DNA of 64,000 nucleotides from Paenibacillus pabuli (GTDB taxonomy: Bacteria > Bacillota > Bacilli > Paenibacillales > Paenibacillaceae). Below, in pieces: positions 7,775 to 15,741 of this stretch (position 1 is its first letter; every line of letters starts with the position of its first letter). Position numbers and translations under genes: made by a program. Under the pieces are notes generated by a model, which saw only the letters and a list, made by a program, of their open reading frames with translations, made no database searches and was not told where the DNA came from. The stretch covers positions 2,666,001 to 2,730,000 of the forward strand of contig NZ_CP073714.1 of assembly GCF_023101145.1 (NCBI RefSeq), in the 5' to 3' direction.

Positions 7775-7948
7775 ATGGCAGTACCTCAACGGAGAACGTC
7801 CAAGACGCGTCGCGACAAACGTCGTACTCACTTTAAATTGGCTGTACCGGGCATGGTGAAATGTGAACAATGTGGCGAACTTAAACTTAGTCACCACGTG
7901 TGCAAAGTGTGCGGAACGTACAAAGCAAGAGAGATCATCTCTCAATAA
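7775..7948 (+). CDS. rpmF: 50S ribosomal protein L32
   Basis: Ribosomal protein of 57 residues with the zinc-ribbon form: Cys30, Cys33, Cys43 and Cys46 in VKCEQC and HVCKVC. The basic N-terminus [17 protein letters not shown] is characteristic. ATG 7775 has a strong AAGGAGGTGGG site 6-8 bp upstream; an upstream GTG at 7766 would overlap that site and is rejected. It follows ylbN by 68 bp and ends at a terminator. Confidence 0.98.
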   Translation: MAVPQRRTSKTRRDKRRTHFKLAVPGMVKCEQCGELKLSHHVCKVCGTYKAREIISQ

Positions 7949-7960
7949 TAGCCAGACATC

Positions 7961-7997
7961 AAGTAGCACTTCATTTCGATGAGGTGCTACTTTTTTT
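7961..7997 (+). terminator. Intrinsic terminator after rpmF
   Basis: AAGTAGCAC-TCAT pairs with ATGA-GTGCTACTT around a TTCG loop and runs into seven T residues. Confidence 0.92.
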
Positions 7998-8343
7998 GGA
8001 CAATATCATCACAAGAATAGCAAGTTCCTCCTGTATTCTATCTTCTTGAATATTGTTTAATACATGTTTTTGATATACTTAGTAAGGCATGGCACGGGTT
8101 GTGTTCGGCAATGTGGAGCAGCGCTGTGCAAGGCAGGACTGTTTTTGTTCAGCCAGCCTTTCTTTTTGACACGGGATGAGATATACTATAGTTTAGTACC
8201 AGGTTCTAAGATTTGACGTTACATAAACATGAATTATGGTTCGTGTGAGAATGCCCTGCTGAACAGGGATGCAACTATAGAAGCAACGTGAAAGAATGTA
8301 GAACTGACCGGATTGGGCGGTTCCTTAAACGATACAGCGGGGG
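7998..8343 (+). other. Intergenic region with the fapR promoter and operator
   Basis: No coding sequence. TTGACA at 8166-8171 is a candidate -35, with TATAGT (8187-8192) or a nearby overlapping hexamer as -10; the spacing is ambiguous. The FapR operator follows directly. The remaining 130 bp to the fapR start is an untranslated leader with no structure that stands out. Confidence 0.5.
8192..8210 (+). promoter_or_regulatory. FapR operator
   Basis: TTTAGTACCAGGTTCTAAG matches the FapR box (TTAGTACCTGGTNTTAA type) closely, including the TTAGTACC half. It sits at the expected initiation region of the fapR-plsX operon. FapR bound here would repress the operon until malonyl-CoA releases it. Confidence 0.85.
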
Positions 8344-8946
8344 GTGTCAGGCATCGAACGTGTACCGAAGAGACAGAGGCAGCAGCAGTTAACCAAAATG
8401 ATCGAAGACAACCCGTTTGTGACGGATCAGGAACTTACACGCCAATTGAAAGTGAGCATTCAGACGATTCGTCTGGACAGACTGGAGCTTGGAATACCCG
8501 AGCTGCGGGAGCGAATGAAACTGATGGCGGAGCGTTCCTATGATCAGGTGCGGTCCTTGCCCCTTCATGAAATTATCGGTGATATTGTGGACCTTCAACT
8601 GGACAAGAGCGGGATTTCCTTGTTTGAGATTAAGGAAGAGCATGTATTTTCGAGAACGGGCATTGCTCGGGGGCATTATGTTTTTGCACAGGCCAACTCG
8701 TTGGCTGTTGCCGTTATTAATGACGAGATTGCGTTGACGGCATCCGCAGACATTCGTTTTGTCCGTTCGGTGCATTTGTCCGAGAAATGCATTGCGAAGG
8801 CTTATGTGCGATCGATCTCAGGTCAAAAGGGCAAAGCCAAAGTGGAAGTATTCACTTATGTGGGTGAAGAAATGGTGTTTCAAGGCAACTTTGTAATCTA
8901 CCGTTCAGGTGGAGAAGACAGCGTAGAAGGAGGACATTCGGGATGA
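8344..8946 (+). CDS. fapR: Fatty acid and phospholipid biosynthesis repressor FapR
   Basis: Malonyl-CoA-sensing repressor of lipid synthesis. The 200 residues have an N-terminal winged helix (VTDQELTRQLKVSIQTIRLDRLELGIPELR, about residues 26-55 when read in parts) and a C-terminal hotdog fold (about 75-190) that binds malonyl-CoA. GTG 8344 gives MSGIERVPKRQRQQQL, the family N-terminus. The stop overlaps plsX by ATGA, so the two are coupled. The operator upstream at 8192 indicates autoregulation. Confidence 0.95.
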   Translation: MSGIERVPKRQRQQQLTKMIEDNPFVTDQELTRQLKVSIQTIRLDRLELGIPELRERMKLMAERSYDQVRSLPLHEIIGDIVDLQLDKSGISLFEIKEEHVFSRTGIARGHYVFAQANSLAVAVINDEIALTASADIRFVRSVHLSEKCIAKAYVRSISGQKGKAKVEVFTYVGEEMVFQGNFVIYRSGGEDSVEGGHSG

Positions 8947-9938
8947 AAATCGTCATTGATGCCATGGGGGGCGATAACGCACCTGCGGCAACAGTAGAAG
9001 GTGCGATCGCCGCGGCTACGGAATGGGCGGATACACAGATCGTCCTGGTCGGCGATGAAGCCAAGCTGGAACCTCTTCTGAGTCAGTCAGGCGCCAAACC
9101 TGCTAATCTGACTATTCGGCATGCTTCCGAAGTAATAGGTTCGGATGATGAACCGGTCAGGGCAGTTCGACGCAAGAAGGATGCCTCCATGGTGGTTGCA
9201 GGTCGCATGCTTAAAGAAGGCGAAGCAGATGCCATGATATCTGCAGGCAATACCGGAGCGCTGATGACAGCCGGCTTGCTTGTCGTTGGTCGGATGGAAG
9301 GCATTGAGCGCCCGGCTCTTGCGCCCATGATTCCAACGATTGATGATGTGGGTGTACTTGCGCTTGACCTTGGTGCGAATATGGATGCCAAACCGGAACA
9401 TCTCGCACAGTACGGTTTGATGGGAAGCTTGTATCGGCAAAAAGTGCAGGGGATCGCGTCGCCAAGAGTGGGTCTGCTCAATGTGGGAACGGAGCCGGGT
9501 AAGGGGAATGAGTTGACCAAACATGCCTATCCTTTGCTGGAGCAACTTCCGATTCGTTTTGTTGGTAACGTGGAGGCCCGTGACGTGCTTACAGGTGCGT
9601 GTGATGTGCTTGTATGTGATGGGTTTGCCGGAAATATATTGTTAAAATCGCTTGAAGGCACAGCAGGTGCCATTTTCGCTCTGCTTAAGGATCAATTCTC
9701 ATCGTCGCTCAAAAGCAAACTGGCTGCCGCTGTACTTATGCCTGAGCTGCGCGGTTTGAAAAGGAAACTGGATTATACCGAGCACGGTGGTGCACCACTC
9801 CTCGGTTTGAGCAGACTTGTGGTGAAAAGTCATGGATCGGCTGATGGCAATGCTATCAAAAATGCTGTGCGCCAAGCACGGATTGCAGTACAGAACCAGC
9901 TGGTAGAGAGCATATCTAAGGAAATTAGCGGGAAGTGA
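8943..9938 (+). CDS. plsX: Phosphate acyltransferase PlsX
   Basis: Converts acyl-ACP to acyl-phosphate, the acyl donor for PlsY in phospholipid synthesis; a peripheral membrane enzyme. The 331 residues start with MKIVIDAMGGDNAP and contain ISAGNTGALM and LNVGTEPGKGNEL, family signatures. It overlaps fapR by 4 bp and is followed at once by fabH, linking fatty acid elongation with phospholipid entry in one FapR-controlled transcript. Confidence 0.97.
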   Translation: MKIVIDAMGGDNAPAATVEGAIAAATEWADTQIVLVGDEAKLEPLLSQSGAKPANLTIRHASEVIGSDDEPVRAVRRKKDASMVVAGRMLKEGEADAMISAGNTGALMTAGLLVVGRMEGIERPALAPMIPTIDDVGVLALDLGANMDAKPEHLAQYGLMGSLYRQKVQGIASPRVGLLNVGTEPGKGNELTKHAYPLLEQLPIRFVGNVEARDVLTGACDVLVCDGFAGNILLKSLEGTAGAIFALLKDQFSSSLKSKLAAAVLMPELRGLKRKLDYTEHGGAPLLGLSRLVVKSHGSADGNAIKNAVRQARIAVQNQLVESISKEISGK

Positions 9939-9946
9939 GTGACGAC

Positions 9947-10936
9947 ATGAATAATTTGCGCCCGGTAGGGGTTATCGGTACAGGTAAATATGTACCTGAG
10001 AAAATTTTGACAAACAGCGATTTGGAGAAAATGGTTGATACGAACGATGAGTGGATTGTCAGCCGTACAGGGATCAAGGAGCGCCACATCGCTGCACCGG
10101 ATCAGGCAACCTCCGATCTGGCATACGAGGCAGCCATCAAAGCACTTGAATCTGCTGGCATGACGGGCAGTGACCTTGATCTGATTATTGTGGCGACTAT
10201 TACACCGGATTCCTCATTCCCTTCTACTGCTTGTATTTTGCAAGATAAGCTTGGTGCCAAGGGTGCTGCGGCATTTGATTTGTCTGCTGCCTGCTCCGGA
10301 TTTGTATACGGTCTGGCAACAGCAACAAGCTTTATCCAAAGCGGCATGTACAACAATGCACTTGTTATTGGTGCAGATTGCTTGTCTCGAATTACTGACT
10401 ATACCGACCGTAATACCTGTGTGCTGTTTGGTGACGGAGCGGGCGCGGTTATTGTTGGTGAAGTGCCAGAAGGCCGTGGATTTAAATCATTTGATCTCGG
10501 AGCTGAAGGCGCGGGCGGAAGCCTGCTTCAAATGGAGGGCGGAGGTTCACGTCTGCCTGCATCCGTAGAAACGGTTGAGAACAAAAAACATTACATTTAT
10601 ATGAATGGCCGTGAAGTGTTTAAATTTGCAGTACGGGTGATGGGTACAGCGACAGTGGAAGTGCTGCGCAAGGCTGGCCTGGAACGCACGGACGTGGATC
10701 TGTTTGTTCCTCACCAAGCCAATATCCGGATTATTCAATCTGCAATGCAGCGGCTTGAACTTCCTGAAGAGAAAGTTGTAGTCAATGTGGATAAATACGC
10801 CAACACATCCGCGGCTTCCATTCCGCTTGCTCTGGTAGAAGCTGCTGAAGAAGGCCGTATGAAAGCCGGGGATACCGTACTTATGGTTGGTTTTGGTGGC
10901 GGATTGACGTGGGGCGCATCGGTGCTCGTTTGGTAA
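9947..10936 (+). CDS. fabH: 3-oxoacyl-ACP synthase III
   Basis: Condenses an acyl-CoA primer with malonyl-ACP to start fatty acid synthesis. The catalytic triad is visible: Cys116 (SAACSGF), His256 (PHQANIR) and Asn286 (ANTSAAS). 329 residues from ATG 9947, chosen because GGAAGTGA ends 8 bp before it; an in-frame GTG at 9935 would add four residues. In B. subtilis the fabHA and fabHB genes lie elsewhere, so its place between plsX and fabD is a difference in operon make-up. Confidence 0.95.
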   Translation: MNNLRPVGVIGTGKYVPEKILTNSDLEKMVDTNDEWIVSRTGIKERHIAAPDQATSDLAYEAAIKALESAGMTGSDLDLIIVATITPDSSFPSTACILQDKLGAKGAAAFDLSAACSGFVYGLATATSFIQSGMYNNALVIGADCLSRITDYTDRNTCVLFGDGAGAVIVGEVPEGRGFKSFDLGAEGAGGSLLQMEGGGSRLPASVETVENKKHYIYMNGREVFKFAVRVMGTATVEVLRKAGLERTDVDLFVPHQANIRIIQSAMQRLELPEEKVVVNVDKYANTSAASIPLALVEAAEEGRMKAGDTVLMVGFGGGLTWGASVLVW

Positions 10937-10963
10937 ACTAGACAGCTGGGAGAGATGAATGGC

Positions 10964-11905
10964 ATGGGTAAAATAGCATTTGTATTTCCCGGACAGGGAT
11001 CGCAGACTGTGGGTATGGCCAAGGACGCGTATGAGTCTGTGCCTGCGGCAGCAGAGGTTTTTCGCACAGCCGATGAAACGCTGGGTTTCTCGCTGAGCAA
11101 TCTTATTTTTGAGGGACCAGAGACCGAGTTGAAACAGACATCAAATACGCAACCGGCTCTGCTGACAGCAAGTATTGCCTTGCTTGAGGCTTTTAAAGAA
11201 AAAGGAATTCAGCCTGATTATATGGCCGGACACAGTCTGGGTGAATACAGTGCACTGGTCGCGGCGGGCGTTCTTTCGTTCGCGGACGCGGTAAGCATTG
11301 TGCGGGCACGCGGTCAGTATATGGAACAGGCTGTACCTGGTGGACAGGGAGCGATGGCTGCGGTATTGGGTGCGGATCGGGAAGCGCTGGGGGTGCTTTG
11401 CCAGGACGTATCCGAAAGTGGTCATGCAGTTGAACTTGCCAACATCAACTGTCCGGGGCAAATCGTGATTTCCGGTGTGAAGGAAGGGGTAGCTGCTGTC
11501 GCCGAACGGGTTAAGGAAGCGGGCGGCAAACGTGCCATTACACTTGAAGTAAGCGGTCCGTTCCATTCTTCCTTAATGAAGGATGCGGCAGAGAAGCTGG
11601 CTGAGAAACTGCAAACTGTTTCGTTCTCATCTGGGTTGATCCCTGTAGTCGCGAATGTGACTGCAAGACCTGTAGAGGACGGTAAGGTTCAGGAATTATT
11701 GACGGCTCAGGTCTATTCTCCGGTTTTATGGGAAGACAGTGTGACATGGCTAATTGAGCAAGGTGTGGATACCTTTATCGAGATTGGTTCTGGCAGTGTG
11801 TTAACAGGTTTGATTAAAAAAACAGATAAAACCGTTAAACTGTACAATGTAAACAGTCTTGAGACGCTCGAAGCAACGGCAAGTGAATTAGAAGGAGTTA
11901 TATGA
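10964..11905 (+). CDS. fabD: Malonyl-CoA:ACP transacylase
   Basis: Loads malonyl groups onto ACP. The 313 residues carry the N-terminal FPGQGSQ motif, the nucleophile Ser91 in GHSLGEYSAL and the partner His201 in SGPFHSSLM. ATG 10964 is preferred because GGGAGAG (10948-10954) is 9 bp upstream; ATG 10955 lies against the ribosome binding site. A copy of the dispersed 149-bp element begins 14 bp after the stop and separates fabD from fabG. Confidence 0.96.
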   Translation: MGKIAFVFPGQGSQTVGMAKDAYESVPAAAEVFRTADETLGFSLSNLIFEGPETELKQTSNTQPALLTASIALLEAFKEKGIQPDYMAGHSLGEYSALVAAGVLSFADAVSIVRARGQYMEQAVPGGQGAMAAVLGADREALGVLCQDVSESGHAVELANINCPGQIVISGVKEGVAAVAERVKEAGGKRAITLEVSGPFHSSLMKDAAEKLAEKLQTVSFSSGLIPVVANVTARPVEDGKVQELLTAQVYSPVLWEDSVTWLIEQGVDTFIEIGSGSVLTGLIKKTDKTVKLYNVNSLETLEATASELEGVI

Positions 11906-11919
11906 GTTAAACTAAACTT

Positions 11920-12068
11920 TTTACACGAGAACGGAGAGGACAGAAAAAAACTGAAGAAGCGGAGCGTTCGCCTTTATCACCGGATTTTCCCTTTAGAAAA
12001 GGGATTCAAAAAATCTGGGGATAACAGCGATCGGAAGTTTATTCTGTCATCGGAGTAGCAAGTGTAAA
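11920..12068 (+). repeat. Dispersed structured element, copy 1 (149 bp)
   Basis: Ends are TTTACAC (11920-11926) and GTGTAAA (12062-12068), a perfect inverted pair. A second stem pairs GACAGAA (11939-11945) with TTCTGTC (12042-12048). A central arm pairs CCGGATTT (11980-11987) with AAATCTGG (12011-12018), capped by TCCCTTT/AAAGGGA (11988-12004). The same sequence recurs at 15540, 23926 and 29417. It lies 47 bp upstream of the fabG start. Confidence 0.85.
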
Positions 12069-12115
12069 CATTCTTTGGTTGAACTGATGTAGATTTGGGG
12101 AAAGGAGGAATGATT

Positions 12116-12865
12116 ATGTCTAAACCATTACAAGGCAAAAATGCGCTCGTTACCGGTGCATCCCGTGGTATTGGGCGCAGTATTGCGCTCGCTTTGGCCG
12201 AGGCTGGCGCCAACGTGGCTGTGAATTATGCGGGCAGCCAAGCGGCAGCTGAGGAAGTAGCGGAAGCGATTCGCGCCAAAGGAGTTCAGGCCATTACGAT
12301 TCAAGCGAATGTGGGCCAGATGGACGAAGCTGAGCAAATGGTCAAAGCTACGATTGAAGCGTGGGGCAACGTGGATATCCTTGTCAACAATGCAGGGATT
12401 ACCCGTGATAATCTGATCATGCGCATGAAAGAAGAGGAATTTGATCAGGTGATCGAAACCAATCTCAAAGGGGTGTTTAACTGCCTTAAGGCGGTTACGC
12501 GTCCAATGATGAAGCAGCGGTCTGGTAGAATCATCAATATCTCCTCTGTTGTGGGTGTGCTCGGAAATGCTGGACAAGCAAACTATGTCGCTGCCAAGGC
12601 AGGGGTCATCGGTTTGACGAAAGCATCTGCACGTGAGCTTGCCTCCCGCGGCATCACAGTGAACTGCGTTGCACCAGGATTTATTGAGACCGATATGACG
12701 AAGGAATTGTCTCAGGAGATCGTGGACAACATGCTGAACGGTATTCCGTTAGCCCGTCTGGGCCAGCCGGATGAAATTGCCGGTGTTGTCACTTTCCTGG
12801 CTTCAGAAGCTTCATCTTATATGACAGGGCAGACACTGCATGTTGATGGTGGTATGTACATGTAA
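12116..12865 (+). CDS. fabG: 3-oxoacyl-ACP reductase
   Basis: NADPH-dependent reductase of the fatty acid elongation cycle, short-chain dehydrogenase family. 249 residues with the nucleotide loop TGASRGIG (13-20), the NNAG motif and the catalytic Ser144, Tyr157 and Lys161, spaced as in E. coli FabG. ATG 12116 follows AAAGGAGGA by 6-7 bp; ATG 12110 and an upstream GTG are too close to or inside that site. It follows repeat copy 1, so its expression may depend on read-through or on that element. Confidence 0.96.
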   Translation: MSKPLQGKNALVTGASRGIGRSIALALAEAGANVAVNYAGSQAAAEEVAEAIRAKGVQAITIQANVGQMDEAEQMVKATIEAWGNVDILVNNAGITRDNLIMRMKEEEFDQVIETNLKGVFNCLKAVTRPMMKQRSGRIINISSVVGVLGNAGQANYVAAKAGVIGLTKASARELASRGITVNCVAPGFIETDMTKELSQEIVDNMLNGIPLARLGQPDEIAGVVTFLASEASSYMTGQTLHVDGGMYM

Positions 12866-12928
12866 TTCTTCCCGGACTTGAACTATAGTCGGGGAACAGG
12901 CGCTGGACGATCCGAAATGCCGGAAAAA

Positions 12929-12945
12929 GGCCGGGTTCCCCGGCC
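12929..12945 (+). other. GC-rich hairpin between fabG and acpP
   Basis: GGCCGGG (12929-12935) and CCCGGCC (12939-12945) form a 7-bp stem with a TTC loop and no T tract. It sits in the 151-bp spacer before acpP and might mark an RNA processing site or differential-expression point within the operon. Confidence 0.4.
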
Positions 12946-13016
12946 GGGAGCCGCATATGTCTTCTATGGCATTTTGCCTGCGATTCTCGTATAATACCAA
13001 GGAGGAGGTGAACCGG

Positions 13017-13250
13017 ATGTCCGATGTATTGGAGCGTGTAAAACGCATCGTCGTCGACCGCTTGGGCGCAGACGAAGCTGAAGTTACACTTGAAGCATCT
13101 TTCAAAGAAGATTTAGGTGCTGATTCTTTGGATGTAGTGGAATTGGTCATGGAATTGGAAGATGAATTCGATTTGGAAATCTCTGATGAAGATGCAGAAA
13201 AAATTACGACCGTAGGTGAAGTTGTAAACTACATACAATCTCATACCTAA
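13017..13250 (+). CDS. acpP: Acyl carrier protein
   Basis: Carries growing acyl chains on a phosphopantetheine arm. 77 acidic residues with the attachment Ser37 in [12 protein letters not shown] and the end YIQSHT. ATG 13017 follows AAGGAGGAGGTGA, one of the strongest ribosome binding sites in the window, as expected for a very abundant protein. A longer in-frame start at 12957 would translate the GC-rich spacer and is rejected. Confidence 0.97.
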   Translation: MSDVLERVKRIVVDRLGADEAEVTLEASFKEDLGADSLDVVELVMELEDEFDLEISDEDAEKITTVGEVVNYIQSHT

Positions 13251-13260
13251 AGTCAATTCA

Positions 13261-13294
13261 GTCCCGCACCTGTTTTCGAACAGGCGGGACTTCT
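13261..13294 (+). terminator. Hairpin after acpP (partial terminator)
   Basis: GTCCCG-CA-CCTGTT pairs with AACAGG-CGGGAC around TTCG with a two-base bulge; only a short TTCTC follows. It may reduce rather than block transcription into fabF. Confidence 0.65.
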
Positions 13295-13431
13295 CATCAT
13301 TCATTGGTTTTTCTCATTCCGCATGCGGCGCTGGTCAAAAAGGATCTTAGGGTCCTGCTTGGCTAAACGTCTGCTTGCGGATATTCCCACAAAATACTTG
13401 CGTAATGCAGTCGATATAGAGGTGAGTCGGT

Positions 13432-14670
13432 TTGAAACAAAGAGTTGTAATTACCGGAATGGGCGTAATGACATCGCTCGGAAAAGATTTGGAAACGTTC
13501 TGGGGCAGTTTAATGGCAGGCAAGTCCGGAATCTCTCAGATTGAGGCATTTGATGTAAGTGAATACACCACTCAAATTGCAGCCGAGATCAAGGATTTCA
13601 ACCCGGAAGAATACATGGATCGCAAAGATGCACGTAAGATGGATCGCTTTGTTCAGTTCGCTGTAGCAGCTGGCTTCAAAGCCGTTGAAGACAGTGGATT
13701 GAAAATTGACGAGAACATTGATGCCGAGCGTTTTGGTGTGTCGATCGGATCGGGTATCGGTGGATTGGGTACTTGGGAGGACCAACATAATGCATTGTTG
13801 CAAAAAGGTCCCAAACGTGTAAGCCCGTTCTTCATTCCGATGATGATCTCCAACATGGCCTCAGGTCAGATGTCGATTTCTCTCGGGGCGAAAGGTCCTA
13901 ACATCAACGTGGTAACGGCATGTGCTACAGGAACCCACTCTATTGGTGATTCCTTCAAGCTGATTGCAAACGGTGATGCGGATGCGATGATTTGTGGCGG
14001 TGCGGAAGCAACTATTAGACCAACCGGTTTGGCTGGTTTCTGTGCAATGCGTGCCATGTCTACACGTAATGATGATCCGGCCAAGTCGAGCCGTCCTTTT
14101 GATACTGAACGTGACGGGTTTGTTATGGGCGAGGGCGCGGGTATTTTGATTCTTGAATCCCTTGAACATGCTCAAAAACGTGGTGCTCGCATTTATGGCG
14201 AAGTGATTGGTTACGGTCTCACTGGTGATGCACATCACATGACGGAGCCTGATCCGGACGGAGCAGCTCGTTGTATGAAGATGGCTCTGCGTAATGCTGG
14301 AATTGAACCAGAAGAAGTGGATTATATCAATGCACACGGTACATCAACACCTGTAGGTGACAGATCCGAAACGCTTGCGATCAAAAAGGCCTTTGGCGAT
14401 CATGCGTACAAGCTTGCGGTGAGTTCCACCAAATCAATGACAGGTCATATGCTTGGTGCTGCTGGTGGTGTGGAAGCCGTAATCTGCGGATTGTCGCTGA
14501 CACATCAGACGCTTGCTCCAACAATCAACCTGGAAAATCAGGACCCGGAATGTGATTTGGATTATGTGCCGAATGTTCCGCGTCAAACTAAAGTCAATAT
14601 TGCCATGTCCAATTCATTTGGTTTCGGCGGTCACAATGCCACCATTATTCTCAAAAAATTTGAAGCATAA
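13432..14670 (+). CDS. fabF: 3-oxoacyl-ACP synthase II
   Basis: Elongating condensing enzyme. 412 residues with the Cys-His-His set: Cys164 (TACATGTHS), His302 (NAHGTSTP) and His339 ([11 protein letters not shown]). The start is TTG 13432, preceded by GAGGTGA; translation begins [11 protein letters not shown] as in the family. The 181 bp before it hold the acpP hairpin and no gene. The next gene, rnc, begins 13 bp after its stop. Confidence 0.96.
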   Translation: MKQRVVITGMGVMTSLGKDLETFWGSLMAGKSGISQIEAFDVSEYTTQIAAEIKDFNPEEYMDRKDARKMDRFVQFAVAAGFKAVEDSGLKIDENIDAERFGVSIGSGIGGLGTWEDQHNALLQKGPKRVSPFFIPMMISNMASGQMSISLGAKGPNINVVTACATGTHSIGDSFKLIANGDADAMICGGAEATIRPTGLAGFCAMRAMSTRNDDPAKSSRPFDTERDGFVMGEGAGILILESLEHAQKRGARIYGEVIGYGLTGDAHHMTEPDPDGAARCMKMALRNAGIEPEEVDYINAHGTSTPVGDRSETLAIKKAFGDHAYKLAVSSTKSMTGHMLGAAGGVEAVICGLSLTHQTLAPTINLENQDPECDLDYVPNVPRQTKVNIAMSNSFGFGGHNATIILKKFEA

Positions 14671-14683
14671 GGGGCTAGTTCGT

Positions 14684-15382
14684 TTGAGTGAAGATCTGAA
14701 GCAGTTACAACACAAACTTCAAATCAAATTTGACAACCGGCAGCTTTTAAAACAAGCGTTTACCCATGCTTCCTATGTAAACGAACACCGGTTCAGTCAG
14801 CATCAGGATAACGAACGTCTGGAGTTTCTGGGCGATGCGGTACTGGAACTGACTGTATCGGAATACTTGTATCACTTGTTTCCTAACCGGCCGGAGGGTG
14901 AGTTAACTAAGCTGCGGGCATCCATTGTCTGCGAGCCTTCCCTCGTCAAATTTGCTGAAGCGTTGGGTTTTGGGCAGTATGTACTTCTTGGTAAAGGTGA
15001 GGAACTGACGGGAGGACGAACTAGACCGGCTTTATTAGCGGATGTGTTTGAATCTTTCATCGGTGCATTATATCTGGATCAGGGATTGGCGCCTGTCCGG
15101 ACATTTCTGGATCAGCATGTATTTCCGTTGATCGTTCTGGGCAGTAAGCTGCAGATGAGCGATTACAAAACGGAATTGCAGGAACTCACTCAACATCACA
15201 ATATGGGAGCTCTGGAATACCGTATTGTTGAGGAACGGGGCCCTGCCCATGAACGGGAGTTTGTCTCCGAGGTCCATATGGGACAAGAACGGCTTGGCAG
15301 AGGTACGGGACGTTCCAAAAAGGAAGCCGAGCAGCAGGCTGCATCCGCAGCACTGGATCGACTGAAGCTTCCGGAAGCCTGA
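14684..15382 (+). CDS. rnc: Ribonuclease III
   Basis: Double-strand-specific endoribonuclease for rRNA precursor, scRNA and antisense RNA processing. 232 residues: RNase III domain with the signature [14 protein letters not shown] (43-56, metal ligands Glu47 and Asp51), then a double-stranded RNA-binding domain from about residue 157. TTG 14684 is the likely start: AAGGGG is 9 bp upstream. A longer frame running back into fabF is an artefact. The order rnc-smc-ftsY matches B. subtilis. Confidence 0.94.
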   Translation: MSEDLKQLQHKLQIKFDNRQLLKQAFTHASYVNEHRFSQHQDNERLEFLGDAVLELTVSEYLYHLFPNRPEGELTKLRASIVCEPSLVKFAEALGFGQYVLLGKGEELTGGRTRPALLADVFESFIGALYLDQGLAPVRTFLDQHVFPLIVLGSKLQMSDYKTELQELTQHHNMGALEYRIVEERGPAHEREFVSEVHMGQERLGRGTGRSKKEAEQQAASAALDRLKLPEA

Positions 15383-15410
15383 GCTTTACCGTAAGCGCAT
15401 AGACAAACGA

Positions 15411-15481
15411 AGAGCAAAGAGCAGCCCGCGGGTCCGCCTGGCGGAATTTATCGGCCGGACTGCTTTTTGCTCTTTTTTTTG
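15411..15481 (+). terminator. Intrinsic terminator after rnc
   Basis: AGAGCAAAGAGCAG (15411-15424) pairs with CTGCTTTTTGCTCT (15460-15473) over 14 positions with one wobble, followed by seven T residues; the 35-nt loop is itself GC-rich. It separates the fab-rnc unit from smc. Confidence 0.88.
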
Positions 15482-15539
15482 TAAAGGGGTTCAGGGCTAG
15501 CTGCTCCTGTTAGTTTAACTATAGAAGTTGAACCTGAGT

Positions 15540-15688
15540 TTTACACCGAAACGGAGAGGACAGAAATAACCTGAAGAAGCGAAGCGTTCGCCTTTATCCC
15601 CGGATTTTCCCTTTTTAAAAGGAATCAAAAAAATCTGGGGATAACAGCGATCGGAAGGTTGTTCTGTCATCGAAGTGGCAAGTGTAAA
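15540..15688 (+). repeat. Dispersed structured element, copy 2 (149 bp)
   Basis: Ends TTTACAC (15540-15546) and GTGTAAA (15682-15688). The GACAGAA/TTCTGTC stem, the GCGAA-GCG-TTCGC hairpin and the CCGGATTT/AAATCTGG arm are all present. Very similar to copy 1 and identical in length. It lies 53 bp upstream of the smc start and 58 bp after the rnc terminator. Confidence 0.85.
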
Positions 15689-15741
15689 TAGGCGCGGAAT
15701 GCAACATTTGAAATTTGCAAGAGGAGGTGACGGGAAACCCT

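Noticed and set aside
12957..13016. Upstream extension of acpP
   Set aside because: ACP starts are highly conserved, and the strong AAGGAGGAGGTGA site fits ATG 13017.
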